Shown one piece after another: positions 43,662 through 51,051 of a stretch of 64,000 nucleotides of DNA; positions within the stretch are counted from its first letter, which is position 1, and each line of letters begins with the position of its first letter. A program made the translations under genes and the position numbers. The notes beneath the pieces were generated by a model. That model made no database searches, was not told where the DNA came from, and saw nothing but the letters and a program-made list of their open reading frames with translations. The stretch is from contig NZ_LN831776.1 in the NCBI RefSeq assembly GCF_000981585.1, positions 4,819,187 through 4,883,186 on the forward strand, given 5' to 3'. The DNA comes from Paenibacillus riograndensis SBR5. GTDB lineage: Bacteria; Bacillota; Bacilli; Paenibacillales; Paenibacillaceae.

Positions 43662-44321
43662 CTAGTACCGGCGGATCTTTCTCGCCAGCGAGTTGCCCAA
43701 AGATTGAATTCCCTGTACGAAAATAACAAGTATCACCACTGTCGCAACTACAACCACAGTGTCAAACCGTTGGTACCCGTACACAATCGCCAAGTCTCCG
43801 ACGCCGCCGCCGCCGACTGTTCCGGCCATCGCCGTTGCGCCAATCAATCCGATGGTTGCAGTGGTCAAGGACAAAATCAGCGAGCCGACAGCCTCCGGCA
43901 GTAAGAAGAAGCGGATAACCTGAAACGGTGTGGCACCCATCGATTCCGCCGCTTCCATAATGCCCGGATTCACCTCAAGCAGGGAGTTCTCGACCAGACG
44001 TCCGATGTACGGCGCGATATACAGGATGAGCGGCACGATTGCGGCGTTCGTCCCGATGGAGGTGTGGACAATCATCCGGGTGAACGGAATGATCGCGACC
44101 AGCAAAATGATAAAGGGCAGAGAACGAATGATGTTAATGACCGGATTGAGCAAGGTATACAGCAGCTTGTTCTCCAGAACACCCCCGGGACGGGTAACGA
44201 CGAGCAGGATGCCGATGGGGATCCCGATCAACGAGCCTACGAACAAGGACATCCCCACCATATAGACCGTATCGATGATCGCTTGTATAAACTGCTCACT
44301 GGTCACTGTTGTTGAGAACAT
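43662..44321 (-). CDS. metI: MetI-type methionine ABC transporter permease
   Basis: The 219-residue protein has five or six membrane segments. MVGMSLFVGSLIGIPIGILL at the start and the EAA loop EAAESMGATPFQVIRFFLLPEA are typical of MetI. The start overlaps the end of metN by 26 nt and has GGAGG 9 nt upstream. Confidence 0.92.
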   Translation of the reverse strand: MFSTTVTSEQFIQAIIDTVYMVGMSLFVGSLIGIPIGILLVVTRPGGVLENKLLYTLLNPVINIIRSLPFIILLVAIIPFTRMIVHTSIGTNAAIVPLILYIAPYIGRLVENSLLEVNPGIMEAAESMGATPFQVIRFFLLPEAVGSLILSLTTATIGLIGATAMAGTVGGGGVGDLAIVYGYQRFDTVVVVATVVILVIFVQGIQSLGNSLARKIRRY

Positions 44322-45345
44322 GTTTGTCCACCTCCTCCAAATCGATTTCTCTACGCTTCAGGAAATCCAGCGCCTTGTCCATTTCCTCTGAACTCCCCTT
44401 AAGTTGAATGATCATCGTCCCCAGGGTGGTGTCCTGAATCTCTGTCATATTGGCAAACAGAATATTAACCTTGACATCACTGGACCGAATAAGCTCGTAC
44501 AATACCGGCTCTGAGGCGCGTTCCCCGAAGAATTCCAGCTTGTACATGCGGCTTCCCTCATCTGTAATCAATGTTTTGCGCATGCTGCTTGTCATACTGG
44601 TCTGAATAACCGTGCTCACAAAATTTTGTGTCGTCGGATGCTGCGGATGCCCGAATACCTCCAGCACGCTGCCCTGCTCAATGATCCGGCCGCCTTCCAT
44701 CACCGCCACCTTATTGCAAATCTCCTGTATGACAGACATTTCATGGGTAATAATCATGATCGTAATATGATATTCCGCGTTAATCTTCTTGAGCAATTGT
44801 AAAATAGAGCGGGTCGTCTGCGGGTCGAGCGCCGAGGTCGCTTCATCGCATAGCAGCACTGAAGGGTTCGAAGCCAGCGCACGGGCAATTCCCACCCGCT
44901 GCTTCTGTCCTCCCGACAATTCGCTCGGATAGCTGCCGGCTTTGTCGCTCAGGCCCACGAACTCGAGCAGTTCCATGACGCGCTGGTGAATCTCGTTTTT
45001 ATTCTTTTTCAGCAGCACAAGGGGGATTGCCACATTGTCAAAAACCTTTTTGGATTCCAGCAGGTTGAAATGCTGAAAGATCATGCCGATATTTTTTTTG
45101 GCGGCACGCAGCTCTTTATCGCTGTACGCTCCCAAATCATGCCCGTCGACGAACACCTGTCCTTTCGTCGGCCTTTCCAAGTAATTGACCAGCCGGATCA
45201 GCGTGCTCTTGCCTGCGCCGCTATAGCCTATCACTCCGAAGATATCGCCTTTCTCAACCTTCAGCTGAACTCCCTTAATGGCATCATTCGAGATTCCCTT
45301 GCGGAGATACGTCTTGTAAACGTCTCTTAATTCGATCATCACCAT
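44296..45345 (-). CDS. metN: MetN-type methionine ABC transporter ATPase
   Basis: The 349-residue protein has Walker A GYSGAGKST, signature LSGGQKQRVGIARAL, Walker B LLCDEATSALD, switch His in ITHEMSV, and a C-terminal NIL regulatory domain (about 268-345), which in MetN binds methionine and inhibits transport. The start may be the ATG at 45345 or one at 45339. AAAGGAG precedes both. Confidence 0.93.
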   Translation of the reverse strand: MVMIELRDVYKTYLRKGISNDAIKGVQLKVEKGDIFGVIGYSGAGKSTLIRLVNYLERPTKGQVFVDGHDLGAYSDKELRAAKKNIGMIFQHFNLLESKKVFDNVAIPLVLLKKNKNEIHQRVMELLEFVGLSDKAGSYPSELSGGQKQRVGIARALASNPSVLLCDEATSALDPQTTRSILQLLKKINAEYHITIMIITHEMSVIQEICNKVAVMEGGRIIEQGSVLEVFGHPQHPTTQNFVSTVIQTSMTSSMRKTLITDEGSRMYKLEFFGERASEPVLYELIRSSDVKVNILFANMTEIQDTTLGTMIIQLKGSSEEMDKALDFLKRREIDLEEVDKHVLNNSDQ

Positions 45346-45373
45346 TCCGCTCCTTTCATTGAATGTTCTGGGG

Positions 45374-46543
45374 CTAAGCCCGCTCTTTCAGCTGTACCAG
45401 CGCCTGCTCAGCCAGGAGCGCAAAATAACGGGCGGCAGGCAGCAGAGCGGCTTCGTCCACGTCGAAACGCGGATGATGCAGTGCATAAGCAGGACCCGTG
45501 CCGATGTTTACAAAAGCGCCCGGGATTTGCTGCAAATACAGCGCAAAATCCTCTCCCCCCATTTGCGGCGGGATATCATGAACCTCATATCCGGCCTGCC
45601 CGGCGATCTCTTTGCTGAAGTCGGCCCAGACGCCGTCATTGATCGTCGCCGGCGGCCCCGGAGCCCAGTGCAGCCGCGCCTTCGCTCCGGCAGCTCCGGC
45701 GATGCCTTCAATGATCCGGGTGATCTTCTCCGGCATGCTTGCACGAATTTCTTCATTATAAGTGCGGACGGTTCCCTCCAGTTCTACCCGTTCCGGCAGT
45801 ACGTTCCAGGTATGGCCTCCGTTGATCCGGGTGACACTCAGCACTACCGTTTCCATGGCACCGCATTGACGGCTGACGATGGTTTGGAGCGCGGTAATGA
45901 TCTGAGCTGCCGTTACGATCGCATCCACCCCATTCTCCGGAGTGGCGGCATGAGCGCCTATGCCTTCCACCGAAATTTCAAACCGGTCGACACCCGCCGT
46001 TAAAGGCCCTGTTCTCGTTCCGAAGCTTCCCGTCGGCAGCTCCGGCGAGTTATGCAGCCCGAATATCGCAGCCACATCGCCCAGTCCTCCCGAAGCGAGC
46101 ACACTCTCGGCGCCATGACCGGTTTCCTCCGCTGGCTGAAACAAAATCTTCACTTTGCCCGGCAGCTCGGCTTCACGGGCTTTGAGCAGCATCGCAGCTC
46201 CCAGAATGACCGCTGTATGAAAATCGTGCCCGCAGGCGTGCATTTTCCCCGGAATTTCCGACGCAAACGGCAGCCCGGTCTGTTCCTCAACCGGAAGGGC
46301 ATCGATATCGCAGCGGATCGCCACCACCGGCCCTTCATTCTGCCCGACCTGGGCAATAAGCCCCGTTGGCAAAGGAAGATCCAAGACGGAAATATGAGCC
46401 CCGGCCAGCCATGTCCGCAGCTTGTCCGTTGTCTTAAATTCTTCGTAAGATAATTCCGGCTCGCGATGCAGACTTCTGCGAACGTCAATCAGGTGTTGCT
46501 CCAGTGCTTGCATCATTTCATCCTGCAGTTTCACCGGCATCAT
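45374..46543 (-). CDS. M20D-family amidohydrolase (N-acyl-amino-acid deacylase type)
   Basis: The protein has 389 residues from the ATG at 46543, where AAGGGGG lies upstream. Metal-binding motifs MHACGHDFHTAV, FQPAEETGHGAES and FGLHNSPELPTG are visible, and a late GGEDFALYLQ supplies the last ligand. Members remove acyl groups from amino acids or their conjugates. Here it may free a Cys- or Met-like amino acid from an imported N-acyl form for the C-S lyase encoded upstream. Confidence 0.88.
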   Translation of the reverse strand: MMPVKLQDEMMQALEQHLIDVRRSLHREPELSYEEFKTTDKLRTWLAGAHISVLDLPLPTGLIAQVGQNEGPVVAIRCDIDALPVEEQTGLPFASEIPGKMHACGHDFHTAVILGAAMLLKAREAELPGKVKILFQPAEETGHGAESVLASGGLGDVAAIFGLHNSPELPTGSFGTRTGPLTAGVDRFEISVEGIGAHAATPENGVDAIVTAAQIITALQTIVSRQCGAMETVVLSVTRINGGHTWNVLPERVELEGTVRTYNEEIRASMPEKITRIIEGIAGAAGAKARLHWAPGPPATINDGVWADFSKEIAGQAGYEVHDIPPQMGGEDFALYLQQIPGAFVNIGTGPAYALHHPRFDVDEAALLPAARYFALLAEQALVQLKERA

Positions 46544-46568
46544 TTTTCCCCCTTGTATAGGCCATATT

Positions 46569-47783
46569 TTATTTAGAAATGGAGTTCTGCTCCGAATAAG
46601 GAAACAACGCCGCCAGCGCTTGCTCGAAATCTGCGATAATATCGTCCACATCCTCCAGCCCGACCGAAACACGGATCAACCCGTCCGTGATCCCGAATTG
46701 AACCCGCTCCTTCTGCGGAATGGAAGCATGGGTCATAGAAGCCGGATGCTGCACCAGCGTTTCCGGATCCCCCAGGCTGAAGGAAATCATCGCCAGCTTA
46801 AGCGAGTTGATCAGCTTCTTCCCTTCTGTCAGCCCTCCCTTGACTTCGAACGAGACGATACCGCCCATGCCTTTCATCTGCGCAAGAGCCAGTTTATGCT
46901 GGGGATGGGATTCAAGACCCGGATAGTATACTCTTTCTATCGAAGGATGGGCCTCCAGAAATTCTGCGACTGTCTGGGCATTGCGGCAGTGCCTTTCGAC
47001 CCGCAGGGCCATCGTCTTCATCCCTCTCAGAATCAGAAATGAATCCCAGGCGTTCAGATTCTGCCCCAAATCGCCCATCAGCCTTTTTCGCATAAAACGG
47101 ATTACGTCTTTGCTGCCTACAACGAATCCGGCCAGCACATCCCCATGGCCATTGATGTATTTAGTAGCACTATGCACCACAACATCGGCTCCCAGCTCCA
47201 AAGGTTTTTGCAGACAAGGGCTCATGAAGGTGTTGTCAACTATAACGGGAAGCTTATGCAGCTTGCAGGCTTGGGTAATTTGCTTGATATCAAGGATCGT
47301 CAGCTTCGGGTTGGAGGGTGTTTCGATATAGACAGCTTTCGTATTGGGCTTAATCGCCTGGAGCATCGCGGCAGTATCCGTACAGTCAACAAAGTCGCAT
47401 TCGATACCGAAACGTGGTGCGAGGGAAGTTAAGAAGTTATAGGTGCCGCCGTACACATCCTTTGTTACCAGGACATGATCTCCATGCTTCAGGAAGCCAA
47501 GCAGGGCGATGGAGATGGCGGCCATACCGCTGGAAACCCCCAACGCGTCTTCACCGCCTTCCAGTGCGGCGATCTTTTTCTCCAGCGTGCGCGAGGTTGG
47601 ATTCCCGTATCTGCCGTAATACACGCCTTCCGCTTCACCTGCCACCACGGACGCCGCTGTTTCAGCATCAGGAAACGCATAGGCAACCGCAGGGATAACG
47701 CTTTGGGAAATGGCGCCTGTCAGGGGATCGGGGGACTGGCTCTCATGAATAATCCTTGTGTCCATCTTCCATTCTGCTTGCAT
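46569..47783 (-). CDS. Cys/Met metabolism PLP enzyme (cystathionine gamma-synthase/lyase type)
   Basis: The 404-residue protein has the PLP lysine in HSATKYINGHGD, the phosphate-binding YGRYGNPTSRTLE and SSGMAAIS, and the C-terminal GLIRVSVGLEDVDDII. Methionine gamma-lyases carry Cys in the YGCT segment. Here it is VYGGTYNF, as in cystathionine synthases and lyases. It probably cleaves or forms a C-S bond. It follows the GntR gene by 6 nt. Confidence 0.88.
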   Translation of the reverse strand: MQAEWKMDTRIIHESQSPDPLTGAISQSVIPAVAYAFPDAETAASVVAGEAEGVYYGRYGNPTSRTLEKKIAALEGGEDALGVSSGMAAISIALLGFLKHGDHVLVTKDVYGGTYNFLTSLAPRFGIECDFVDCTDTAAMLQAIKPNTKAVYIETPSNPKLTILDIKQITQACKLHKLPVIVDNTFMSPCLQKPLELGADVVVHSATKYINGHGDVLAGFVVGSKDVIRFMRKRLMGDLGQNLNAWDSFLILRGMKTMALRVERHCRNAQTVAEFLEAHPSIERVYYPGLESHPQHKLALAQMKGMGGIVSFEVKGGLTEGKKLINSLKLAMISFSLGDPETLVQHPASMTHASIPQKERVQFGITDGLIRVSVGLEDVDDIIADFEQALAALFPYSEQNSISK

Positions 47784-47789
47784 TGTGGC

Positions 47790-48470
47790 TCAGTCCTTTC
47801 TGGTTTCGTCCACCGTTTTTAGACGTTTCAGCGCCGTGGACAAGCTGTTCGAGATGTGGTCCTGCATCACTTTTTCCGCGCCTTCTTCATCCCGCTCAAC
47901 GATCCTCTGCAGAATCAGGCTATGCTCTTCATAGGCCTGCGAATTCCATTCTCCGTGCAGGGAGACATAGCGGCAATAGCGGAGCGTGTGATCCCGGAGC
48001 TGGCTCAGAATTCTTTCAAAAGTATGCAGGCCGCTTATTTCCGATAAATAATCATGAAATTCAAAGCCAAACGGGAGAGCATCCTTATCAGAGCCTAAAT
48101 ACAGAGATTGATTCGTTTTTTCAACCATCGCCGTCATATGTTGAATATCTTGCGGAGTGGCGTTTTTGGCGGCATTTTTGGCAATATGCCCTTCCAGCAT
48201 GCCGCGGACAAGAAAGATCTCTTCCAGCTCTTCCACAGTAATCGGCGCTACCTTCAGCCTGCCGTTTGGCTGGCGGACTAGAAAATCCTCATTCTCCAAT
48301 CGTTGAATCGCCTCCCGCAAGGGAGTACGGCTGACGCCGAGCAGTGCGGCAAGGCTTTCTTCATGCACGTTCTGGCCTGGTTTCAGTTCATTGTCAATGA
48401 TCTTCTGCTTCAGTTCAAAATAGGTGTTATCCTTGGACAACCTGCGTGTCCGTAACATTGAGCTGCTCAT
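47790..48470 (-). CDS. GntR-family regulator with FCD domain
   Basis: The 226-residue protein has an N-terminal winged helix (ELKPGQNVHEESLAALLGVSRTPLREAIQRLE) and a C-terminal FCD helical ligand domain (residues about 90-215) with metal-binding His in FEFHDYLSEI. The ATG at 48470 has GAGGAG upstream. It heads the operon and probably represses it through the dyad at 48536-48553, releasing when a carboxylate or amino acid ligand binds. Confidence 0.9.
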   Translation of the reverse strand: MSSSMLRTRRLSKDNTYFELKQKIIDNELKPGQNVHEESLAALLGVSRTPLREAIQRLENEDFLVRQPNGRLKVAPITVEELEEIFLVRGMLEGHIAKNAAKNATPQDIQHMTAMVEKTNQSLYLGSDKDALPFGFEFHDYLSEISGLHTFERILSQLRDHTLRYCRYVSLHGEWNSQAYEEHSLILQRIVERDEEGAEKVMQDHISNSLSTALKRLKTVDETRKD

Positions 48471-48535
48471 CGGCGCTTCTCCTCTAAATTGCAATTTCTA
48501 ACTCTAAGCACTTCATTGTGCATTTGTGTAATTGT

Positions 48536-48553
48536 ATAATTGTATACAATTAT
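48536..48553. promoter_or_regulatory. 18-bp perfect dyad, probable GntR operator
   Basis: ATAATTGTATACAATTAT is a perfect palindrome 66 nt upstream of the regulator's ATG. FCD-type GntR proteins bind dyads of the form TTGTATACAA. Binding here would give autoregulation and control of the nine-gene operon. Confidence 0.6.
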
Positions 48554-48846
48554 TGCTGAAGTCCCACCTCTCTCTTTCCTTTTTCGTTGCGGTTTGTAGA
48601 TTTAGGCTTATAATACCGATTGAAAATCATTTTGTCTATACTTTCATGTCATTTTTCGTCACATTTCGCCATGTTTTTTTTAGAAAACGCTCTCTTAACT
48701 CACGACCTCGAAGACCATGTAATATAAAGTCACATGTAAAGTGAGCCAGAATGTATAGCGGCTTATGTTCCGGCTTGCTTTTCAGTACTGTGCATCCTGC
48801 GAAGATAAATGCTAATCTCTCTTTCAATTTAGCTCAGCGCTCGCAT
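48554..48846. other. Intergenic sequence without a recognisable gene
   Basis: The stretch between the GntR operator and the repeat block has only short open frames without ribosome binding sites or protein-like composition. I looked for a SAM riboswitch or T-box, as the downstream operon transports methionine, and saw none. Confidence 0.4.
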
Positions 48847-48849
48847 TCT

Positions 48850-49030
48850 ATTGCATTTTATGCAGCAGATGACCCATAAACCGGTCGAAAAACTCGATCT
48901 GTTGCACTCTGTACATTAGAATTCGCTGAAAAAGCTGTTTTTGTCTCCATATACGGAAATCAGTTGCACAAAATGCAGCAGAAGGCGATTCAATGCCCAA
49001 TTCTAAGCATTCTATTGCACGATGTGCAAT
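48850..49030. repeat. Three copies of an ATTGCA/TGCAGCAGA-type palindromic repeat
   Basis: ATTGCATTTTATGCAGCAGA, TTGCACAAAATGCAGCAGA and the perfect dyad ATTGCACGATGTGCAAT lie within 180 bp in the long gap between the GntR regulator and the GNAT gene. They look like members of a small dispersed intergenic repeat family. Confidence 0.45.
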
Positions 49031-49093
49031 CATGCCAAAATCAACTTGTCGAAAATGAAGACTTAGGTTGAAACTACACAGCATACAAAGACA

Positions 49094-49311
49094 CTATATA
49101 GAGTGAACTTAAGATATTAACATTAGGGACTTCGTCGGGACTCCGGTGAATGTTTGGACTTCCGGCCGCTGCCCATCTGCAGATTTCTTGATTGTTACCG
49201 CTGTTCGCGGTGGAAATCCGCAGACAAAGGCGGACGCTTCCGCTCCTACAGTTCCAAACTTCCCCTCCATCCCTTTTCCTTTTTGTTACTTTTTCAAGTT
49301 CACTCTATATA
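49094..49311. repeat. MITE-like element, copy 2
   Basis: The left end TATATAGAGTGAACTT (49095-49110) and right end AAGTTCACTCTATATA (49296-49311) are perfect 16-bp inverted repeats. The core at 49148-49222 matches copy 1 (about 34191-34265) in reverse orientation at close to 88 percent by eye. It is about 70 bp longer than copy 1. No reading frame is present. Confidence 0.65.
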
Positions 49312-49378
49312 ACGAAGGGCTAGTGTCTTCGGGCGATATTACCTATTCCTTTTGGGTAGTTTTAAATCTCAAATGAGT

Positions 49379-49846
49379 TCAAGGTCTGGCACGCGTGATA
49401 TCGAGGAGCATCCGCGGCGCCGGCCCACCCTGTGTGTTGGCGAATCCGCTAGCGGCAAAGCCAACGGATTCGTAAAACCCTATCGCGTACGGGTTGGCGG
49501 TCACCTCTACACGCATACCGTGCCGCGCAATGTCTTCGATCAGAGCACTAGCGACACCTTGGCGCATCCAGTCAGGATCAGTGAACAGATCCTCAAGTTC
49601 GAGAAAGTCATCAACAGGACGTACCGAAGCAAAGCCGACGACCCGCCCGTCAACAACAGCGACACGAGTGAACGGCATCATCGCGTCGTCCCACAGGAGC
49701 CACTCAGGATGAACGGCGATCAGTTCCCGGACGCCCTCATTTGTCAGCGATGCACGGCGAAAGATGCCGCGCAGCGTATCGATGTCGTCGACAACTGCAT
49801 TTCTAATGACGAGGTTAGACGAATTAATAGGTTTTTTTTCATTCAT
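49379..49846 (-). CDS. GNAT-family N-acetyltransferase
   Basis: The 155-residue protein has VVDGRVVGFASVRPV, LEDLFTDPDWMRQGVASALIEDIA (acetyl-CoA loop, R/Q-x-x-G-x-A type) and NPYAIGFYESVGF, in the GNAT order. GGAGG precedes the ATG. Substrate unknown. Single gene. Confidence 0.88.
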   Translation of the reverse strand: MNEKKPINSSNLVIRNAVVDDIDTLRGIFRRASLTNEGVRELIAVHPEWLLWDDAMMPFTRVAVVDGRVVGFASVRPVDDFLELEDLFTDPDWMRQGVASALIEDIARHGMRVEVTANPYAIGFYESVGFAASGFANTQGGPAPRMLLDITRARP

Positions 49847-49963
49847 GGCTGTGCCTCCATTTTACTGAAAATCCATGATAGCATTTTCATTTTATGAGTG
49901 TTACTTTGTTACTTTGTAATCCGCTTAGAACTACATTGCGGTAGAATCCCATAAAATAAAATT

Positions 49964-49988
49964 GCCCCCCAAGGCTATTCTTTGGAGG
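49964..49988 (-). terminator. Terminator of the MDR oxidoreductase gene
   Basis: On the minus strand CCTCCAA pairs with TTGGGGG (one G-T pair), followed by CAATTTTATTTT. It lies about 30 nt past the stop codon of the oxidoreductase gene. Confidence 0.5.
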
Positions 49989-50016
49989 ACAATAGATCTT
50001 GTTCATTCAATACTTA

Positions 50017-50940
50017 TTAACCCCTGCCCTGACCTATCCTGATGACTACACTGCCCTTCTTATGCCCTTGTTCCACATACCGGTGAGCCTCAGCCAGTTG
50101 TTCTAACGGATAGTACCGGTCGATCACCGATTTAATGTTACCCGCCTCCATCAATTCTGATAGAAGCTGCAGATCCTCGAGGCGTACCTTGGCCATTCCC
50201 TGCCCATCTACGGTGACGTATGATCCGTTTGGCTTCAGCGCTTTTTTGCAGCCGGCTTTGGGGAGTTTGCCAACGGCATCGAAGATGATGTCATACTGCT
50301 GACCTCTTTGAGTACAATCTTCAGCCGTGTAGTCAATTACCTGAGAGGCGCCCAGCGATTTCACCCATTCCAGATTTGCGGTGCTGCATACCCCGTCAAC
50401 TTCTGCCCCAAAGTGTCTTGCAAGCTGCAGCGCGAAGGTCCCTACTGTGCCTGATGCTCCATAGATCAGAACCTTTTGTCCCTTTTGGATGTTCGCTTTT
50501 CTGAGAAAATAGAGTGCCGTGGTTCCCCCAAATAGCGTTGAGGCAGCTTCCTCAAAGGTCGTATTGGCCGGTTTGATGCTCACCATTGCGTCTTCAGACA
50601 GACAGGCATACTCAGCGTGTCCGCCAAAGCGCATCCCCGTTAAGGCATAAACCGGGTCACCTGGCTTAAAGCGCGTGACTTCACTGCCTACGGCTACAAC
50701 TTCACCGGCTAATTCCACACCCAGAACAGGTTTCCTGGGTTTGCTGAGACCTAAAACAAGACGCATTGGCAGCCATAGCAGGACAGGACTCTTAAACGTC
50801 CGTACTCTAATGTCCCCTGCGGTAACAGTTGACGCATGAACCTTGATCAGCAGATCTTTGCGCTTCGGGACGGGTTTTTCCATCTCTATGAGGTGCAGAT
50901 TTTCCGGTGAACCGTATTTTGAGCATACCATGGCTTTCAT
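50017..50940 (-). CDS. Zinc-independent MDR oxidoreductase (quinone reductase-like)
   Basis: The 307-residue protein has an N-terminal GroES-like domain (VLGVELAGEVVAVGSEVTRFKPGDPVYA) without the structural zinc cysteines, and a nucleotide-binding domain with VLIYGASGTVGTFALQLARHFG. It should reduce an enone or quinone with NADPH. Single gene with its own terminator. Confidence 0.87.
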   Translation of the reverse strand: MKAMVCSKYGSPENLHLIEMEKPVPKRKDLLIKVHASTVTAGDIRVRTFKSPVLLWLPMRLVLGLSKPRKPVLGVELAGEVVAVGSEVTRFKPGDPVYALTGMRFGGHAEYACLSEDAMVSIKPANTTFEEAASTLFGGTTALYFLRKANIQKGQKVLIYGASGTVGTFALQLARHFGAEVDGVCSTANLEWVKSLGASQVIDYTAEDCTQRGQQYDIIFDAVGKLPKAGCKKALKPNGSYVTVDGQGMAKVRLEDLQLLSELMEAGNIKSVIDRYYPLEQLAEAHRYVEQGHKKGSVVIRIGQGRG

Positions 50941-51051
50941 GAGTTTCCTCCCGGATGTCGATTTTCAATCAGTATAGCTTCAGCAGGGAAAGTCATGTAG
51001 ATACTTAAGTATGGTTTTAGTTAAAAAGCTGCGGATGAGCAATTGCGGACC

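Noticed and set aside
47414..47822. Methionine gamma-lyase as a firm call for the PLP enzyme
   Set aside because: The active-site Cys typical of methionine gamma-lyases is replaced by Gly (VYGGT), so only the broader family is claimed.
48636..48827. Short minus-strand frame of 63 codons
   Set aside because: No ribosome binding site, no recognisable family and isolated in a repeat-rich gap.
48471..48850. SAM riboswitch or T-box ahead of the Met importer operon
   Set aside because: I searched both strands by eye for the conserved SAM-box start and the T-box sequence and found neither. A GntR operator is present instead.
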